This document shows, piece after piece, positions 45,761-54,613 of a stretch of DNA of 64,000 bases. The stretch's first letter is position 1, and each line of letters opens with the position of its first letter. The stretch comes from Tepidicaulis marinus (GTDB lineage: Bacteria > Pseudomonadota > Alphaproteobacteria > Parvibaculales > Parvibaculaceae), in NCBI RefSeq assembly GCF_000739695.1, contig NZ_BBIO01000012.1, positions 48,026-112,025 on the forward strand. Direction: 5' to 3'. Position numbers and translations under genes: made by a program. The notes under the pieces were generated by a model that worked only from the letters and a program-made list of their open reading frames with translations, ran no database searches and was not told the origin of the DNA.

Positions 45761-46756
45761 TCAGAAATAGATCGGCTTGTCCTGCATGTCCTTGTAGAGC
45801 CCGGCGACATATTCGCCGTAGCCATTGAAGAGCTGCGTCGGCACGCGCTTGCCCGTGCCCAGCACTTCTTCGGTAGCCTGCGACCAGCGCGGATGCGGGA
45901 CTTCCGGGTTCACATTCGCCCAGAACCCATATTCCTGCGGATTGATCTCTTCCCAGAAGCTGACCGGGCGCTGCGAGGTGAAGGTGAAGCGCACGATGGA
46001 TTTGATCGACTTGAAGCCATATTTCCACGGCACCGCAAGGCGGATCGGCGCGCCATATTGTTTCGCCAAAGGCTCGCCGTAAACGCCCGTCACCATGAAG
46101 GCGAGATCGTTCGTCGCCTCTTCCATGGTCAGCCCTTCCACATAAGGCCAGGGATACCAATATTGCCGCTGGCCGCTCGCCATTTCCGGGTCCTGGAAGG
46201 TTTCCATGCGCACATAGCGGGCGCTCGATTTGGGATCGGCGCGCTTGACGAGTTCCTTCAAGGCAAAGCCGGACCAGGGCACGGTCATCGACCAGGCTTC
46301 TACGCAGCGGTGCCGGTAGAGCCGTTCTTCCAGCGGCATGGCGCGGATCAGCGTGTCGATATCGAGCGTTTCGGGATTGTTCACCTCCCCGTCGATCACC
46401 ACCTGCCAGGGACGGATTTTCAGCTCCTGCGCCTTGTCGTAAATGCGCTTGTGGGAGCCGAACTCGTAGAAATTATTATAGGTGGAGGAAATGGATTTTG
46501 GCGTCAGCTCCCGCTCGATCGTATAACGCTCATTGCGCGAGACGGGATAAAGATCGGCCGTCGGATCGCTGCTGGAAGAGGCCGCGCCCGCAGCGCTTTC
46601 TTCCGCCTCCCCGTCACAGGCGCCGAGCCCCATGCTCGCCGCGCTGGCCAGCACCAGGCCGGTGGTTTTCAAAAACCGGCGGCGGTTGAAGAATATTTCC
46701 TGAGGCGTCGCCTCGCGCTCTGGAATTTCCCAGCCCTTTTTCGATTTGATCAGCAT
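45761..46756 (-). CDS. msrP: Protein-methionine-sulfoxide reductase catalytic subunit
   Basis: 331 residues. A twin-arginine signal (RRRFLKTTGLVLASAASMG, residues 25-43) sends the folded molybdenum protein to the periplasm. The oxidoreductase domain carries the molybdopterin cysteine in YRHRCVEAWSMTVPWSGF. LTPKSISSTYNNFYEFGSHKRIYDKAQ is typical of YedY/MsrP. It repairs oxidised methionine in periplasmic proteins. Its usual membrane haem partner msrQ is not beside it on either side. A cysteine at residue 47 lies just after the Tat core. Confidence 0.92.
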   Translation of the reverse strand: MLIKSKKGWEIPEREATPQEIFFNRRRFLKTTGLVLASAASMGLGACDGEAEESAAGAASSSSDPTADLYPVSRNERYTIERELTPKSISSTYNNFYEFGSHKRIYDKAQELKIRPWQVVIDGEVNNPETLDIDTLIRAMPLEERLYRHRCVEAWSMTVPWSGFALKELVKRADPKSSARYVRMETFQDPEMASGQRQYWYPWPYVEGLTMEEATNDLAFMVTGVYGEPLAKQYGAPIRLAVPWKYGFKSIKSIVRFTFTSQRPVSFWEEINPQEYGFWANVNPEVPHPRWSQATEEVLGTGKRVPTQLFNGYGEYVAGLYKDMQDKPIYF

Positions 46757-46935
46757 GGGGGCAGCCTTTCACCGGTCAAAGATCGTCTTTCCAAGGAGCA
46801 TGGCCAAATGCGCAAGCAAAGCGCGTTCAAAACCATGCTAGAGAACATAGAAAGACGCCCGGTCAAGGCAAATCACGTTGGCGTAACTTACCTTACCGGG
46901 CTGTCATAATGCGCCGGAAATGCGGCTGCAGACGC

Positions 46936-47403
46936 TTATTCCAGCATGGAGCGCAGCATCCAGGCGGTTTTCTCGCTGGCCTGCATGCGCTGGGTCAGAA
47001 GGTCCGCCGTCGGCTCATCGCTCGCCTCATCGACGATAGCGAATACTTCACGGGCCGTGCGCGTGATCGTCTCGTGCGCTTTGACGAGATTGGCGATCAT
47101 CGTCTCCGCCTTCGGCACGCCATTGTCTTCTTCTACCGAAGTCAGCTCGGCAAAAGCCTTGTAGGTGCCCGGCGCCACCGCGCCCAGGGAGCGGATGCGC
47201 TCGGCGATTTCGTCCACCGCGATCCAAAGCTCGTTATATTGCTGCTCGAACATCAGATGCAGCGTGTTGAACATCGGACCTGTCACATTCCAATGGTAAT
47301 TATGGGTTTTGAGGTAGGTCGTGTAGGTATCTGCCAGAACGCGGGTGAGGCCCTCGGCGATTTTTTCACGGTCTTTTGCTTTGATTCCGATGTCGATTTT
47401 CAT
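46936..47403 (-). CDS. dps: Dps family ferritin-like DNA-binding protein
   Basis: 155 residues. Ferroxidase ligands at the subunit interface are all present with correct spacing: H37 (NYHWNV), H49, D64 and E68 ([11 protein letters not shown]). The basic N-terminal tail is short ([14 protein letters not shown]), so DNA binding may be weaker than in E. coli Dps. The dodecamer oxidises ferrous iron with peroxide and stores it. Its promoter region carries an Irr-like palindrome. It shares the divergent gap with the M48 protease gene. Confidence 0.93.
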   Translation of the reverse strand: MKIDIGIKAKDREKIAEGLTRVLADTYTTYLKTHNYHWNVTGPMFNTLHLMFEQQYNELWIAVDEIAERIRSLGAVAPGTYKAFAELTSVEEDNGVPKAETMIANLVKAHETITRTAREVFAIVDEASDEPTADLLTQRMQASEKTAWMLRSMLE

Positions 47404-47431
47404 GGCGCTCTCCTGTCTTCACGTACGCGTT

Positions 47432-47461
47432 ATAATATATATCCAAACCAGCGCGTTACAA
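47432..47461 (-). promoter_or_regulatory. Sigma-70-type promoter of dps
   Basis: On the minus strand TTGTAA and TATTAT with an 18-base spacer, the -10 about 30 bases before the dps start codon. Confidence 0.5.
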
Positions 47462-47466
47462 GTCTT

Positions 47467-47483
47467 TTTATATCAATTCTAAA
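47467..47483 (-). promoter_or_regulatory. Irr/Fur-like box upstream of dps
   Basis: TTTAGAATTGATATAAA on the minus strand matches TTTAGAA-N3-TTCTAAA at 12 of 14 positions. It lies just upstream of the -35 box and resembles the box at the peroxiredoxin promoter. Confidence 0.45.
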
Positions 47484-47570
47484 TTTAGCTTTCGCGCTTT
47501 GCACTGGAAGCGCACGGCGCCAGCGCTTATGGTAAACGCCAATTGCCGAGCTTAACCAGGGGGATGGACC

Positions 47571-48428
47571 ATGTCCGCATCAAAAACCGTGGATGTCGAG
47601 ATCGATTGGGTGGACCGTGAACCGGTGGTGATGAACCGGCGGCGCCTGATCCAGGGGCTCGCCTCCGGCTCCGTCGTCGCCCTTGCCGGCTGCACGCAGA
47701 ACCGGGCGCTCGGGCGCTCGCAGCTCATCCTCGTCTCCGACGGGCAATTGGCGCAGATGGCCGCCAGTTCCTGGAGCGCTCTTAAAAAGCAGGAGCGCAT
47801 TTCCCGCGACCCGCGCATGAATGCGCGCCTGCGCACCGTGGGCAGCCGCATCGTGCAAAGCGCCGGGCTCGGCAATCAGCCCTGGGAGTTCACGCTTTTC
47901 GACAGCGACGAAGCCAATGCCTTCGTGCTGCCGGGCGGCAAGGTTGGATTTTACGAAGGCATTTTCAAACGCTTCGACAACGACCATCACCTGGCCGCCG
48001 TGATGGGCCATGAAGTGGGCCATGTCACCGCCCGCCATTCGGCCGAACGCTACAGCCAGCAGCTTGCCGCGGGCCTTGGCATGACGGCTGCTGCCGTCGC
48101 CATGGAAGCGGGCGATGTGCAAGGGGGCAAGGAAATCGCCGCCGTGCTCGGCATGGGCGTGCAATTCGGTGTGCTCCTGCCCTATTCGCGCCGCCACGAG
48201 CTGGAAGCCGACACGCTGGGCCTGCGCTACATGCATGCCAGCGGCTATGACGCGCGCCAGGCCGTCGGCCTTTGGCAGAACATGGCCAAGCAAAGCAAAG
48301 GCAGCGCCCCGCCCGAATTCATGTCCACCCATCCCTCCCACGCCAGCCGCATCGCCAACATCCAGCAGGAACTGAAACGCATGGGCCTTGCCGCGGTGAC
48401 GGACGAAAACGGGGTGGAATATACGTGA
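47571..48428 (+). CDS. M48 family metalloprotease, probable lipoprotein
   Basis: 285 residues. A Tat-like signal (NRRRLIQGLASGSVVALAG) ends at C41 in a LAGC lipobox, so export and lipid anchoring are likely. The zinc site HEVGHVTARH lies near residue 147; the third ligand is in ELEADTLGLRYM. The fold is that of periplasmic Zn-dependent proteases such as LoiP or BepA, without TPR repeats. It probably degrades misfolded outer membrane proteins. Its stop overlaps a possible GTG start of the next gene. Confidence 0.9.
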   Translation: MSASKTVDVEIDWVDREPVVMNRRRLIQGLASGSVVALAGCTQNRALGRSQLILVSDGQLAQMAASSWSALKKQERISRDPRMNARLRTVGSRIVQSAGLGNQPWEFTLFDSDEANAFVLPGGKVGFYEGIFKRFDNDHHLAAVMGHEVGHVTARHSAERYSQQLAAGLGMTAAAVAMEAGDVQGGKEIAAVLGMGVQFGVLLPYSRRHELEADTLGLRYMHASGYDARQAVGLWQNMAKQSKGSAPPEFMSTHPSHASRIANIQQELKRMGLAAVTDENGVEYT

Positions 48429-48442
48429 GGCGGGGCGAGGCG

Positions 48443-48835
48443 ATGGACCGGACCACGCGCATAGGTGCCGCGCTCTGGTGGGTCACATCGTTCTTTTTTG
48501 TGGTAACCAATGCGCCCTTCATGCTCGTTGCCTTCTTTGAGCCTGATCATGTCATTGCCGCAATCTATTTTTTTCCGAGTGCGGGCATCGTGGTTTGTTT
48601 CTTGTTGATGTTCTTCGGCAGTCAAACGGCTCGGCGTATATGGGTTGTGTTCTTGATCTTGCTCATGCTTGTCATGGGACCAGTACTCATATTTCGTAAT
48701 ATCTGGTCAGGTCTTATTTCAGTGGCCATCGATATCGCTTTTATCGCGCTTTTTATGTCGGCGCCGGTGATAGCATATATCGACCATCGCGAAGAAAAGA
48801 GCCGTAGACGTTTTGCACGTGAACAACGCATTTGA
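48443..48835 (+). CDS. Small multi-pass membrane protein
   Basis: 130 residues from the ATG after GAGGCGGGGCGAGG; a GTG six codons earlier would overlap the M48 stop. Three or four hydrophobic helices (about 8-30, 37-58, 65-85, 90-112) and a basic C-terminal tail (REEKSRRRFAREQR). Its codon use is more AT-rich than its neighbours, and there is no recognised family. Coupling to the M48 gene suggests a membrane partner, but this is only a guess. Confidence 0.6.
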   Translation: MDRTTRIGAALWWVTSFFFVVTNAPFMLVAFFEPDHVIAAIYFFPSAGIVVCFLLMFFGSQTARRIWVVFLILLMLVMGPVLIFRNIWSGLISVAIDIAFIALFMSAPVIAYIDHREEKSRRRFAREQRI

Positions 48836-48989
48836 TGCCTATCTCCGCGTAACGCCAAGAGCGACAAGACGCGAGCGTCCGCATACTAGCTAGACCTGAA
48901 TGTTCCTTTAGCGCCTCGCCCGCTGCCGCCGCTGCAGAAGGAAAAGGCATTCCATTGACCACGGGCCACGCCTAAAAGTGACGGCAAAC

Positions 48990-49018
48990 AAAAAAGCCCC
49001 GCGCGGTGCGCGGGGCTT
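48990..49018 (-). terminator. Rho-independent terminator of the aspartate aminotransferase gene
   Basis: AAGCCCCGCGC, GGT, GCGCGGGGCTT, with six T residues following on the minus strand. It also suits transcripts arriving from the plus side. Confidence 0.88.
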
Positions 49019-49043
49019 TGTCATTGCGGAATGCCTCCAATTT

Positions 49044-50288
<1,245 letters not shown>

Positions 50289-50346
50289 CTATGACGGCGC
50301 GGGGCATTTCGCAACAGCCTGCAAGGGGGTTTGCCCCCGCTTTTCC

Positions 50347-50727
50347 TCAGATTTGCGGGCGCGCGAGAAAATAAATCGCAATCGCGGCCAAAAGCGCGCC
50401 GATCCCGGCAATATCCGCGATCATGACCCGTTTAAGCTGCCCGTTCAGCTCCGGCACACCCCAGGCAAGCCAGACGAAAGCGGCCATGGAAACGAACCCG
50501 ATGAGGAAGGCGGCAGGCTGCAAGGCGGGCTTGAATGCGGCAAAGATCATGAACCCGCCGATGAGGGCGAAAAGCACCGCCCGGTGCTGCATGAGCACCA
50601 GAAGATTGGGCTCCTCGAAACTCAGCCCATACATGGTTTTAAGGCGCGCGGCGCCGAAAACGCCCATGACCGGGGCGGCGTTCAAAAGCCCGGTAAGGAT
50701 GAGCAAGCCGCTGACGATCTTTTCCAT
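50347..50727 (-). CDS. Four-helix membrane protein, unknown function
   Basis: 126 residues with four hydrophobic helices (about 5-25, 45-65, 70-90, 100-122). It starts directly after the PaiB-like stop and shares its AAGGAGAG ribosome site, so it is the last gene of that operon. Homologues are sometimes labelled phosphopantetheine adenylyltransferase, but the sequence has none of the nucleotidyltransferase motifs. Function unknown. Confidence 0.65.
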   Translation of the reverse strand: MEKIVSGLLILTGLLNAAPVMGVFGAARLKTMYGLSFEEPNLLVLMQHRAVLFALIGGFMIFAAFKPALQPAAFLIGFVSMAAFVWLAWGVPELNGQLKRVMIADIAGIGALLAAIAIYFLARPQI

Positions 50728-51348
50728 CTATCTCTCCTTAAGCGCCGCGCGCATGGCGGCCATGAGCTCAGGGTCCGCGCCTTCCCGCGCAAGCCCCTCC
50801 AAAATCGCCGTGCCCCGCTCGCCCGCCTTGTCCTGGCTGAGCTTCGTTTTGGCTTCGAGCCGCTCTACTTCCATTTCGAACATCGCCGTTGCCTCCAAAA
50901 GCCGGGCCTTCCAGCCGGGCTCGAGACCGTCCATCCGCCAGGGATCGGGGCGCGCCTCTTCGAACTGCGCCGTCATGCGGGCCAGCAGATCGAGGCAGCG
51001 GTCTTTGCCGTCGATCGTTCTCACCGGCCCATAGGCATGCACCGCCTGATAGTTCCAGGTCGGCACCATTTTCGGATCGTCCGTCCAGGCGGGCGAGATA
51101 TAGCCATGGGGGCCTTGAAAGATGACGAGCGCGCGGGCGCCTTGCTCAAGCGCCTCGCTCAGCGGATTGGCGCGGGCCATATGCGCGCGCAGGTAAAGCC
51201 GCCCGTCTTCTTCTTCCGTCAGAAACGGCAGATGAGCGGCTTCCGGCGCGCCCTCGCCGTTCAAGACGAAAAACGCGAAGGGATAAGCGCGCATCAGCGC
51301 CAGCGCTTCGCCTCTCTCCGTCATCTCGTATCGCGGCGGAATATACAT
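50728..51348 (-). CDS. PaiB-like FMN-binding negative regulator family protein
   Basis: 206 residues from MYIPPRYEMTERGEALALMR. The split-barrel FMN fold carries GPHGYISPAWTDDPKMVPTWNYQAVHAYGPVRTI, the family signature. In Bacillus PaiB affects protease and sporulation genes; in most bacteria the family is a flavin protein of unclear role. It follows the PNPOx-like gene after four bases. The short gap and overlap pattern suggests one operon under the divergent MocR regulator. Confidence 0.88.
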   Translation of the reverse strand: MYIPPRYEMTERGEALALMRAYPFAFFVLNGEGAPEAAHLPFLTEEEDGRLYLRAHMARANPLSEALEQGARALVIFQGPHGYISPAWTDDPKMVPTWNYQAVHAYGPVRTIDGKDRCLDLLARMTAQFEEARPDPWRMDGLEPGWKARLLEATAMFEMEVERLEAKTKLSQDKAGERGTAILEGLAREGADPELMAAMRAALKER

Positions 51349-51352
51349 GTGA

Positions 51353-52030
51353 TTACCTTTCAGACAGCGGACCGGTGAGAGTGAGATGCGGCGCGGCGAG
51401 ACCGGGCAAGCAGGCTGCATCGGCAAGCGGCGTGCCCACTGCCAGATGCAGCGGAATGACCCCAGCCCAGACAGGCAGCTCCATATCTTCCGGCTCGTCA
51501 TTGACGCCGCCCGTGCGCGTCTTCGCCGCGACCTGTTCCAGCTTCAGGCGCAGCACCACAGTCGCCTTGAACTCTTTCACATTTGCCGCGCGCACTTCGG
51601 CGGACCGGCCTTTGGCGAGACGCTCGACGGTGAGATCGAGCGCGCGGGTCTTCTCCTCTCCCTCCACTATCTCCGGCACGCCATGCACCGTGACGGAGCG
51701 GTAATTGACCGAGTGATGGAAACCGGAGCGGGCGAGCACCAGCCCGTCGAGCAAGGTCACATTGATACAAAAAGGTGCGCCGCGCCGGGCCGCTTTCGCC
51801 AGGCCCATTTTCGCCGAACCATGCAGCAGCAGGCTTTCCCCGTCGCGGACGAAATACATCGGGATGACGTGAGGAACCCCCGCTTCGTCCGTATAGGCCA
51901 CATGGGCCATGAGCGCCTCATCCAGAACAGCGTGGACGAGCGCCTTGTCATAAGAGGCCCGTTCCGGCGCGCGCTTTGGCCGGAACCGCTTTTCGGTGGC
52001 ATAGGCGGACATGACATCGGACATGGGCAT
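51353..52030 (-). CDS. Pyridoxamine 5'-phosphate oxidase-like flavin protein
   Basis: 225 residues from the ATG that overlaps the DUF1272 stop (TAATG). The split beta-barrel spans about 25-170: AHVAYTDEAGVPHVIPMYFVRDGESLLLHG, then NVTLLDGLVLARSGFHHSVNYRSVTVHGVPEIV. It belongs to the nitroimidazole resistance/PNPOx-related group, which bind FMN, haem or F420. True pyridoxal phosphate synthesis is unlikely, since the PdxH substrate motif is missing. The divergent regulator binds pyridoxal phosphate, making a vitamin B6 link worth testing. Confidence 0.85.
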   Translation of the reverse strand: MPMSDVMSAYATEKRFRPKRAPERASYDKALVHAVLDEALMAHVAYTDEAGVPHVIPMYFVRDGESLLLHGSAKMGLAKAARRGAPFCINVTLLDGLVLARSGFHHSVNYRSVTVHGVPEIVEGEEKTRALDLTVERLAKGRSAEVRAANVKEFKATVVLRLKLEQVAAKTRTGGVNDEPEDMELPVWAGVIPLHLAVGTPLADAACLPGLAAPHLTLTGPLSER

Positions 52031-52203
52031 TACCCCGCCCGCTTCGGCCGGGCGGTGAGCTCGCCGCCGCAATTGGGGCAGCGATGGTCCATATCGCTCG
52101 TGCAAGGTGCGCAAAACGTACACTCATAACTGCAAATCGATGCCTCGCCCTCCGGCGGTGTCGGGGCCTTGCATTTCTCGCATTCCGTTCTCATTTCCAG
52201 CAT
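52030..52203 (-). CDS. DUF1272 zinc-ribbon protein
   Basis: 57 residues: begins MLEMRTECEKCKAP and ends CPNCGGELTARPKRAG. Eight cysteines (8, 11, 24, 28, 31, 34, 42, 45) and the order CEKC, CSYECTFCAPC, CPNCGGEL match the DUF1272 family. It probably binds one or two zinc ions. Function unknown. It is the first gene of the flavin-protein operon, and its TAA shares a base with the next start codon. Too short for many gene finders. Confidence 0.88.
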   Translation of the reverse strand: MLEMRTECEKCKAPTPPEGEASICSYECTFCAPCTSDMDHRCPNCGGELTARPKRAG

Positions 52204-52287
52204 TGGCGCCCCCTTTCACGGTCCGCTTTCCGGCCCATCGCAGCGGGCCGGACCAATTCATCAATCGGACCGTGACCAAGCCTTAAA

Positions 52288-52334
52288 ATTGGCTCCTTCT
52301 AAAGCTCCAATGGCATAACTATATTGGGGCCAAT
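52288..52334. promoter_or_regulatory. MocR operator candidate with three ATTGG/CCAAT words
   Basis: ATTGG at 52288, CCAAT at 52307, and the perfect palindrome ATTGGGGCCAAT at 52323-52334. All lie in the divergent promoter region between DUF1272 and the MocR gene. MocR proteins usually bind repeated half-sites in this position. Confidence 0.5.
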
Positions 52335-52399
52335 CCCGGCGCGGATCGGTATTCGCACCCTTGCCGCGCATTTCTTGACCCTGGTCTGGGGGGCCAATC

Positions 52400-53890
52400 A
52401 TGAATTCACCGACAGCCATTTTGGGGGCGCTCAATCTCGATCCCGATCTGGAAACCCCGCTCTACCGTCAGCTCTATGACAGCGTGCGCAGCGCCATCTT
52501 GAGCGGGCGGCTGCTCGCCGGGCTGCGCATGCCGCCGAGCCGCACGCTGGCCAAGGAACTGGCCATCGGCCGCAACACTGTGGTCGCCGCCTATGAGCAG
52601 CTCATCGCGGAAGGCTATCTGGAAAGCCGGGTGGGCTCGGGCACCCATGTCGCGGCCATTCCCCCCGACACGCTGATCGAGGCGGGCCGGGCCGAGCGCC
52701 AGGAGATCAAGCCCGACCCGCGCCGCCGCCTTTCCCAGCGGGGCGAGGCGATGCTTACCGTCAAACGCGCCTCACCCTCTTACGTCAAAGGCCATGTGCT
52801 GCCCTTTCAGCACGGCATGCCGTCGCTGGAATTCTTTCCCCATCAAGTCTGGGCGCGGCTGCTGGCCCGGCGCGCGCGCCAGCCGCAATCGCGGCTTTTC
52901 GATTATCAGCTCGGCACCGGCTTTCCGGCCCTGCGCGAGGCGATTGCCGAATATCTCGGCGCGGCGCGCGGCGTCGTCTGCGGGCCGGACAATGTCATCG
53001 TCACGGCAGGCGCGCAGGCCTCGCTCGATCTTGCCACGCGTCTTGTCGTCGATCCGGGCGATGTCGTCTGGCATGAAGAGCCGGGATATCTTGGCGCGCG
53101 CGGGGCCTTTCTTGCCTCGAGCGCGCGCATCGTGCCCGTGCCGGTGGACGAAGAGGGCATGAACCCCGATGCCGCCCCGCCCGGCGAAGATCCACCGCGG
53201 CTTATCTACTGCACGCCCTCGCACCAATACCCGCTTTCCGTCACCATGAGCCTGAAGCGCCGCCTCGCGCTTCTGCAAAAGGCCAATGAAGTCGGCGCCT
53301 GGGTATTGGAGGACGATTACGACAGCGAGTTCCGCTATGCCGGCCGCCCCCTCTCCTCGCTCCAGGGGCTCGACCGCACGGGCGGCGTCATCTACATGGG
53401 CACCATGGCAAAGACGCTCTTTCCCGCCATCCGCATCGGCTATCTCGTCGTGCCCGACAATATGGTGGAAGCGTGCCTGCGCGCCATCCGCGTGACGGGG
53501 CAGAACCCGCCCGCCATCGTGCAGGCCGCCGTTGCCGACTTCATGCATGAGGGGCATTTCTCCGCCCATATCCGCCGCATGCGCGCGCTTTATGCGGAGC
53601 GGCGCGATCTCCTCATCGATGCGCTGGAAAGCAAGCTTGGCGGGCGCATCCGCCCGGCCCGGCCCGACGGCGGCATGCAATTGCCCGCCTTCCTGCCCGA
53701 AGGGGTGAGCGATGACGATGCCACCGCCGCCGCCGACCGGCACAAGGTGCTGACCACCGCCGTCTCGCATTTTTATCTCACCCAGCGCAAACGCCATGCG
53801 CTTTATCTCGGCTTTGCCGGCGTGCCGGAAAAGCTGATCGAGCCGGGCGTCGAGCGGCTGAGCGCCGCGCTTCATGAAGTGGGAGTGTAA
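52400..53890 (+). CDS. MocR/PdxR-type regulator with aminotransferase domain
   Basis: 496 residues. N-terminal GntR winged helix (about 15-85, LRMPPSRTLAKELAIGRNTVVAAYEQLIAEGYLESRVGSGTHV). A linker leads to a class I aminotransferase domain with the PLP lysine K338 in GTMAKTLFPAIRIGYLVVP and YCTPSHQYPLSVTMSLKRR. These regulators sense pyridoxal phosphate or an amino compound bound to it. It is divergent from the DUF1272-PNPOx-PaiB operon and probably controls it. A glutathione transferase gene begins five bases after its stop. Confidence 0.92.
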   Translation: MNSPTAILGALNLDPDLETPLYRQLYDSVRSAILSGRLLAGLRMPPSRTLAKELAIGRNTVVAAYEQLIAEGYLESRVGSGTHVAAIPPDTLIEAGRAERQEIKPDPRRRLSQRGEAMLTVKRASPSYVKGHVLPFQHGMPSLEFFPHQVWARLLARRARQPQSRLFDYQLGTGFPALREAIAEYLGAARGVVCGPDNVIVTAGAQASLDLATRLVVDPGDVVWHEEPGYLGARGAFLASSARIVPVPVDEEGMNPDAAPPGEDPPRLIYCTPSHQYPLSVTMSLKRRLALLQKANEVGAWVLEDDYDSEFRYAGRPLSSLQGLDRTGGVIYMGTMAKTLFPAIRIGYLVVPDNMVEACLRAIRVTGQNPPAIVQAAVADFMHEGHFSAHIRRMRALYAERRDLLIDALESKLGGRIRPARPDGGMQLPAFLPEGVSDDDATAAADRHKVLTTAVSHFYLTQRKRHALYLGFAGVPEKLIEPGVERLSAALHEVGV

Positions 53891-53895
53891 GCGCC

Positions 53896-54501
53896 ATGCG
53901 CCTATACAACATGCACAACTCCGGCAATTGCTACAAAGTCCGCCTAACCGCGCATCAGCTTGGGCTGCCTCTCGACATCGTCAATGTGGATGTGCTCGCC
54001 CAGGAAACGCGCACCGGCACGTTTCTCGCCAAGAACCCGAATGGGCGCGTGCCGCTTTTGGAAACCGATGACGGACGCTTTCTGCCCGAATCCAACGCCA
54101 TCCTCTTTTATCTCGGCGAGAACACGCCGCTCGTGCCCGAAGACGCCTTCGAGCGGGCGCAGATGCTGCAATGGATGTTCTTCGAGCAATATAGTCACGA
54201 GCCTTACATCGCCGTGGCACGCTTCTGGCTTTCCATCAAACCGGGCGGGCGGGATGAGATTTCCGAGAGCCAGCTTGCCGCCTGGCATGAGCGCGGCCAT
54301 CAGGCGCTCGGCGTCATGGAAAAACATCTGATGTATACGGATTTTTTTGCGGCAAACCGCTACACGCTCGCCGATATCGCGCTTTATGCCTATACCCATG
54401 CCGCAGGCGATGGCGGCTTCGATCTCGCCCCTTATGAAGCCGTGCGCGCCTGGCTTGCCCGTGTGGAGGCCCAGCCCCGGCATATCACGATGAAAGCGTA
54501 A
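53896..54501 (+). CDS. Glutathione S-transferase family protein
   Basis: 201 residues. Thioredoxin-like N-domain with MHNSGNCYKVRLTAHQLGLP, NPNGRVPLLETDDG and LPESNAILFYLGE. The C-terminal helical domain carries YTLADIALYAYTHAA. GST enzymes with an SxNxxK/R start of this kind are usual in Proteobacteria. It follows the MocR gene by five bases and is probably co-transcribed with it. Confidence 0.88.
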   Translation: MRLYNMHNSGNCYKVRLTAHQLGLPLDIVNVDVLAQETRTGTFLAKNPNGRVPLLETDDGRFLPESNAILFYLGENTPLVPEDAFERAQMLQWMFFEQYSHEPYIAVARFWLSIKPGGRDEISESQLAAWHERGHQALGVMEKHLMYTDFFAANRYTLADIALYAYTHAAGDGGFDLAPYEAVRAWLARVEAQPRHITMKA

Positions 54502-54613
54502 CACATCCGGGGGCCGTCACATTTTCGCCCTTAAATGACCCTCCCCCCGGCCCATTCCCCCAAAAGTCTCGCCCCATTGCTGCGCTCCACTGAGCACATC
54601 AAGGGCAGGGAAA

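Noticed and set aside
50347..50727. Phosphopantetheine adenylyltransferase label for the small membrane protein
   Set aside because: No HxGH or ISSTxxR nucleotidyltransferase motif; four membrane helices instead.
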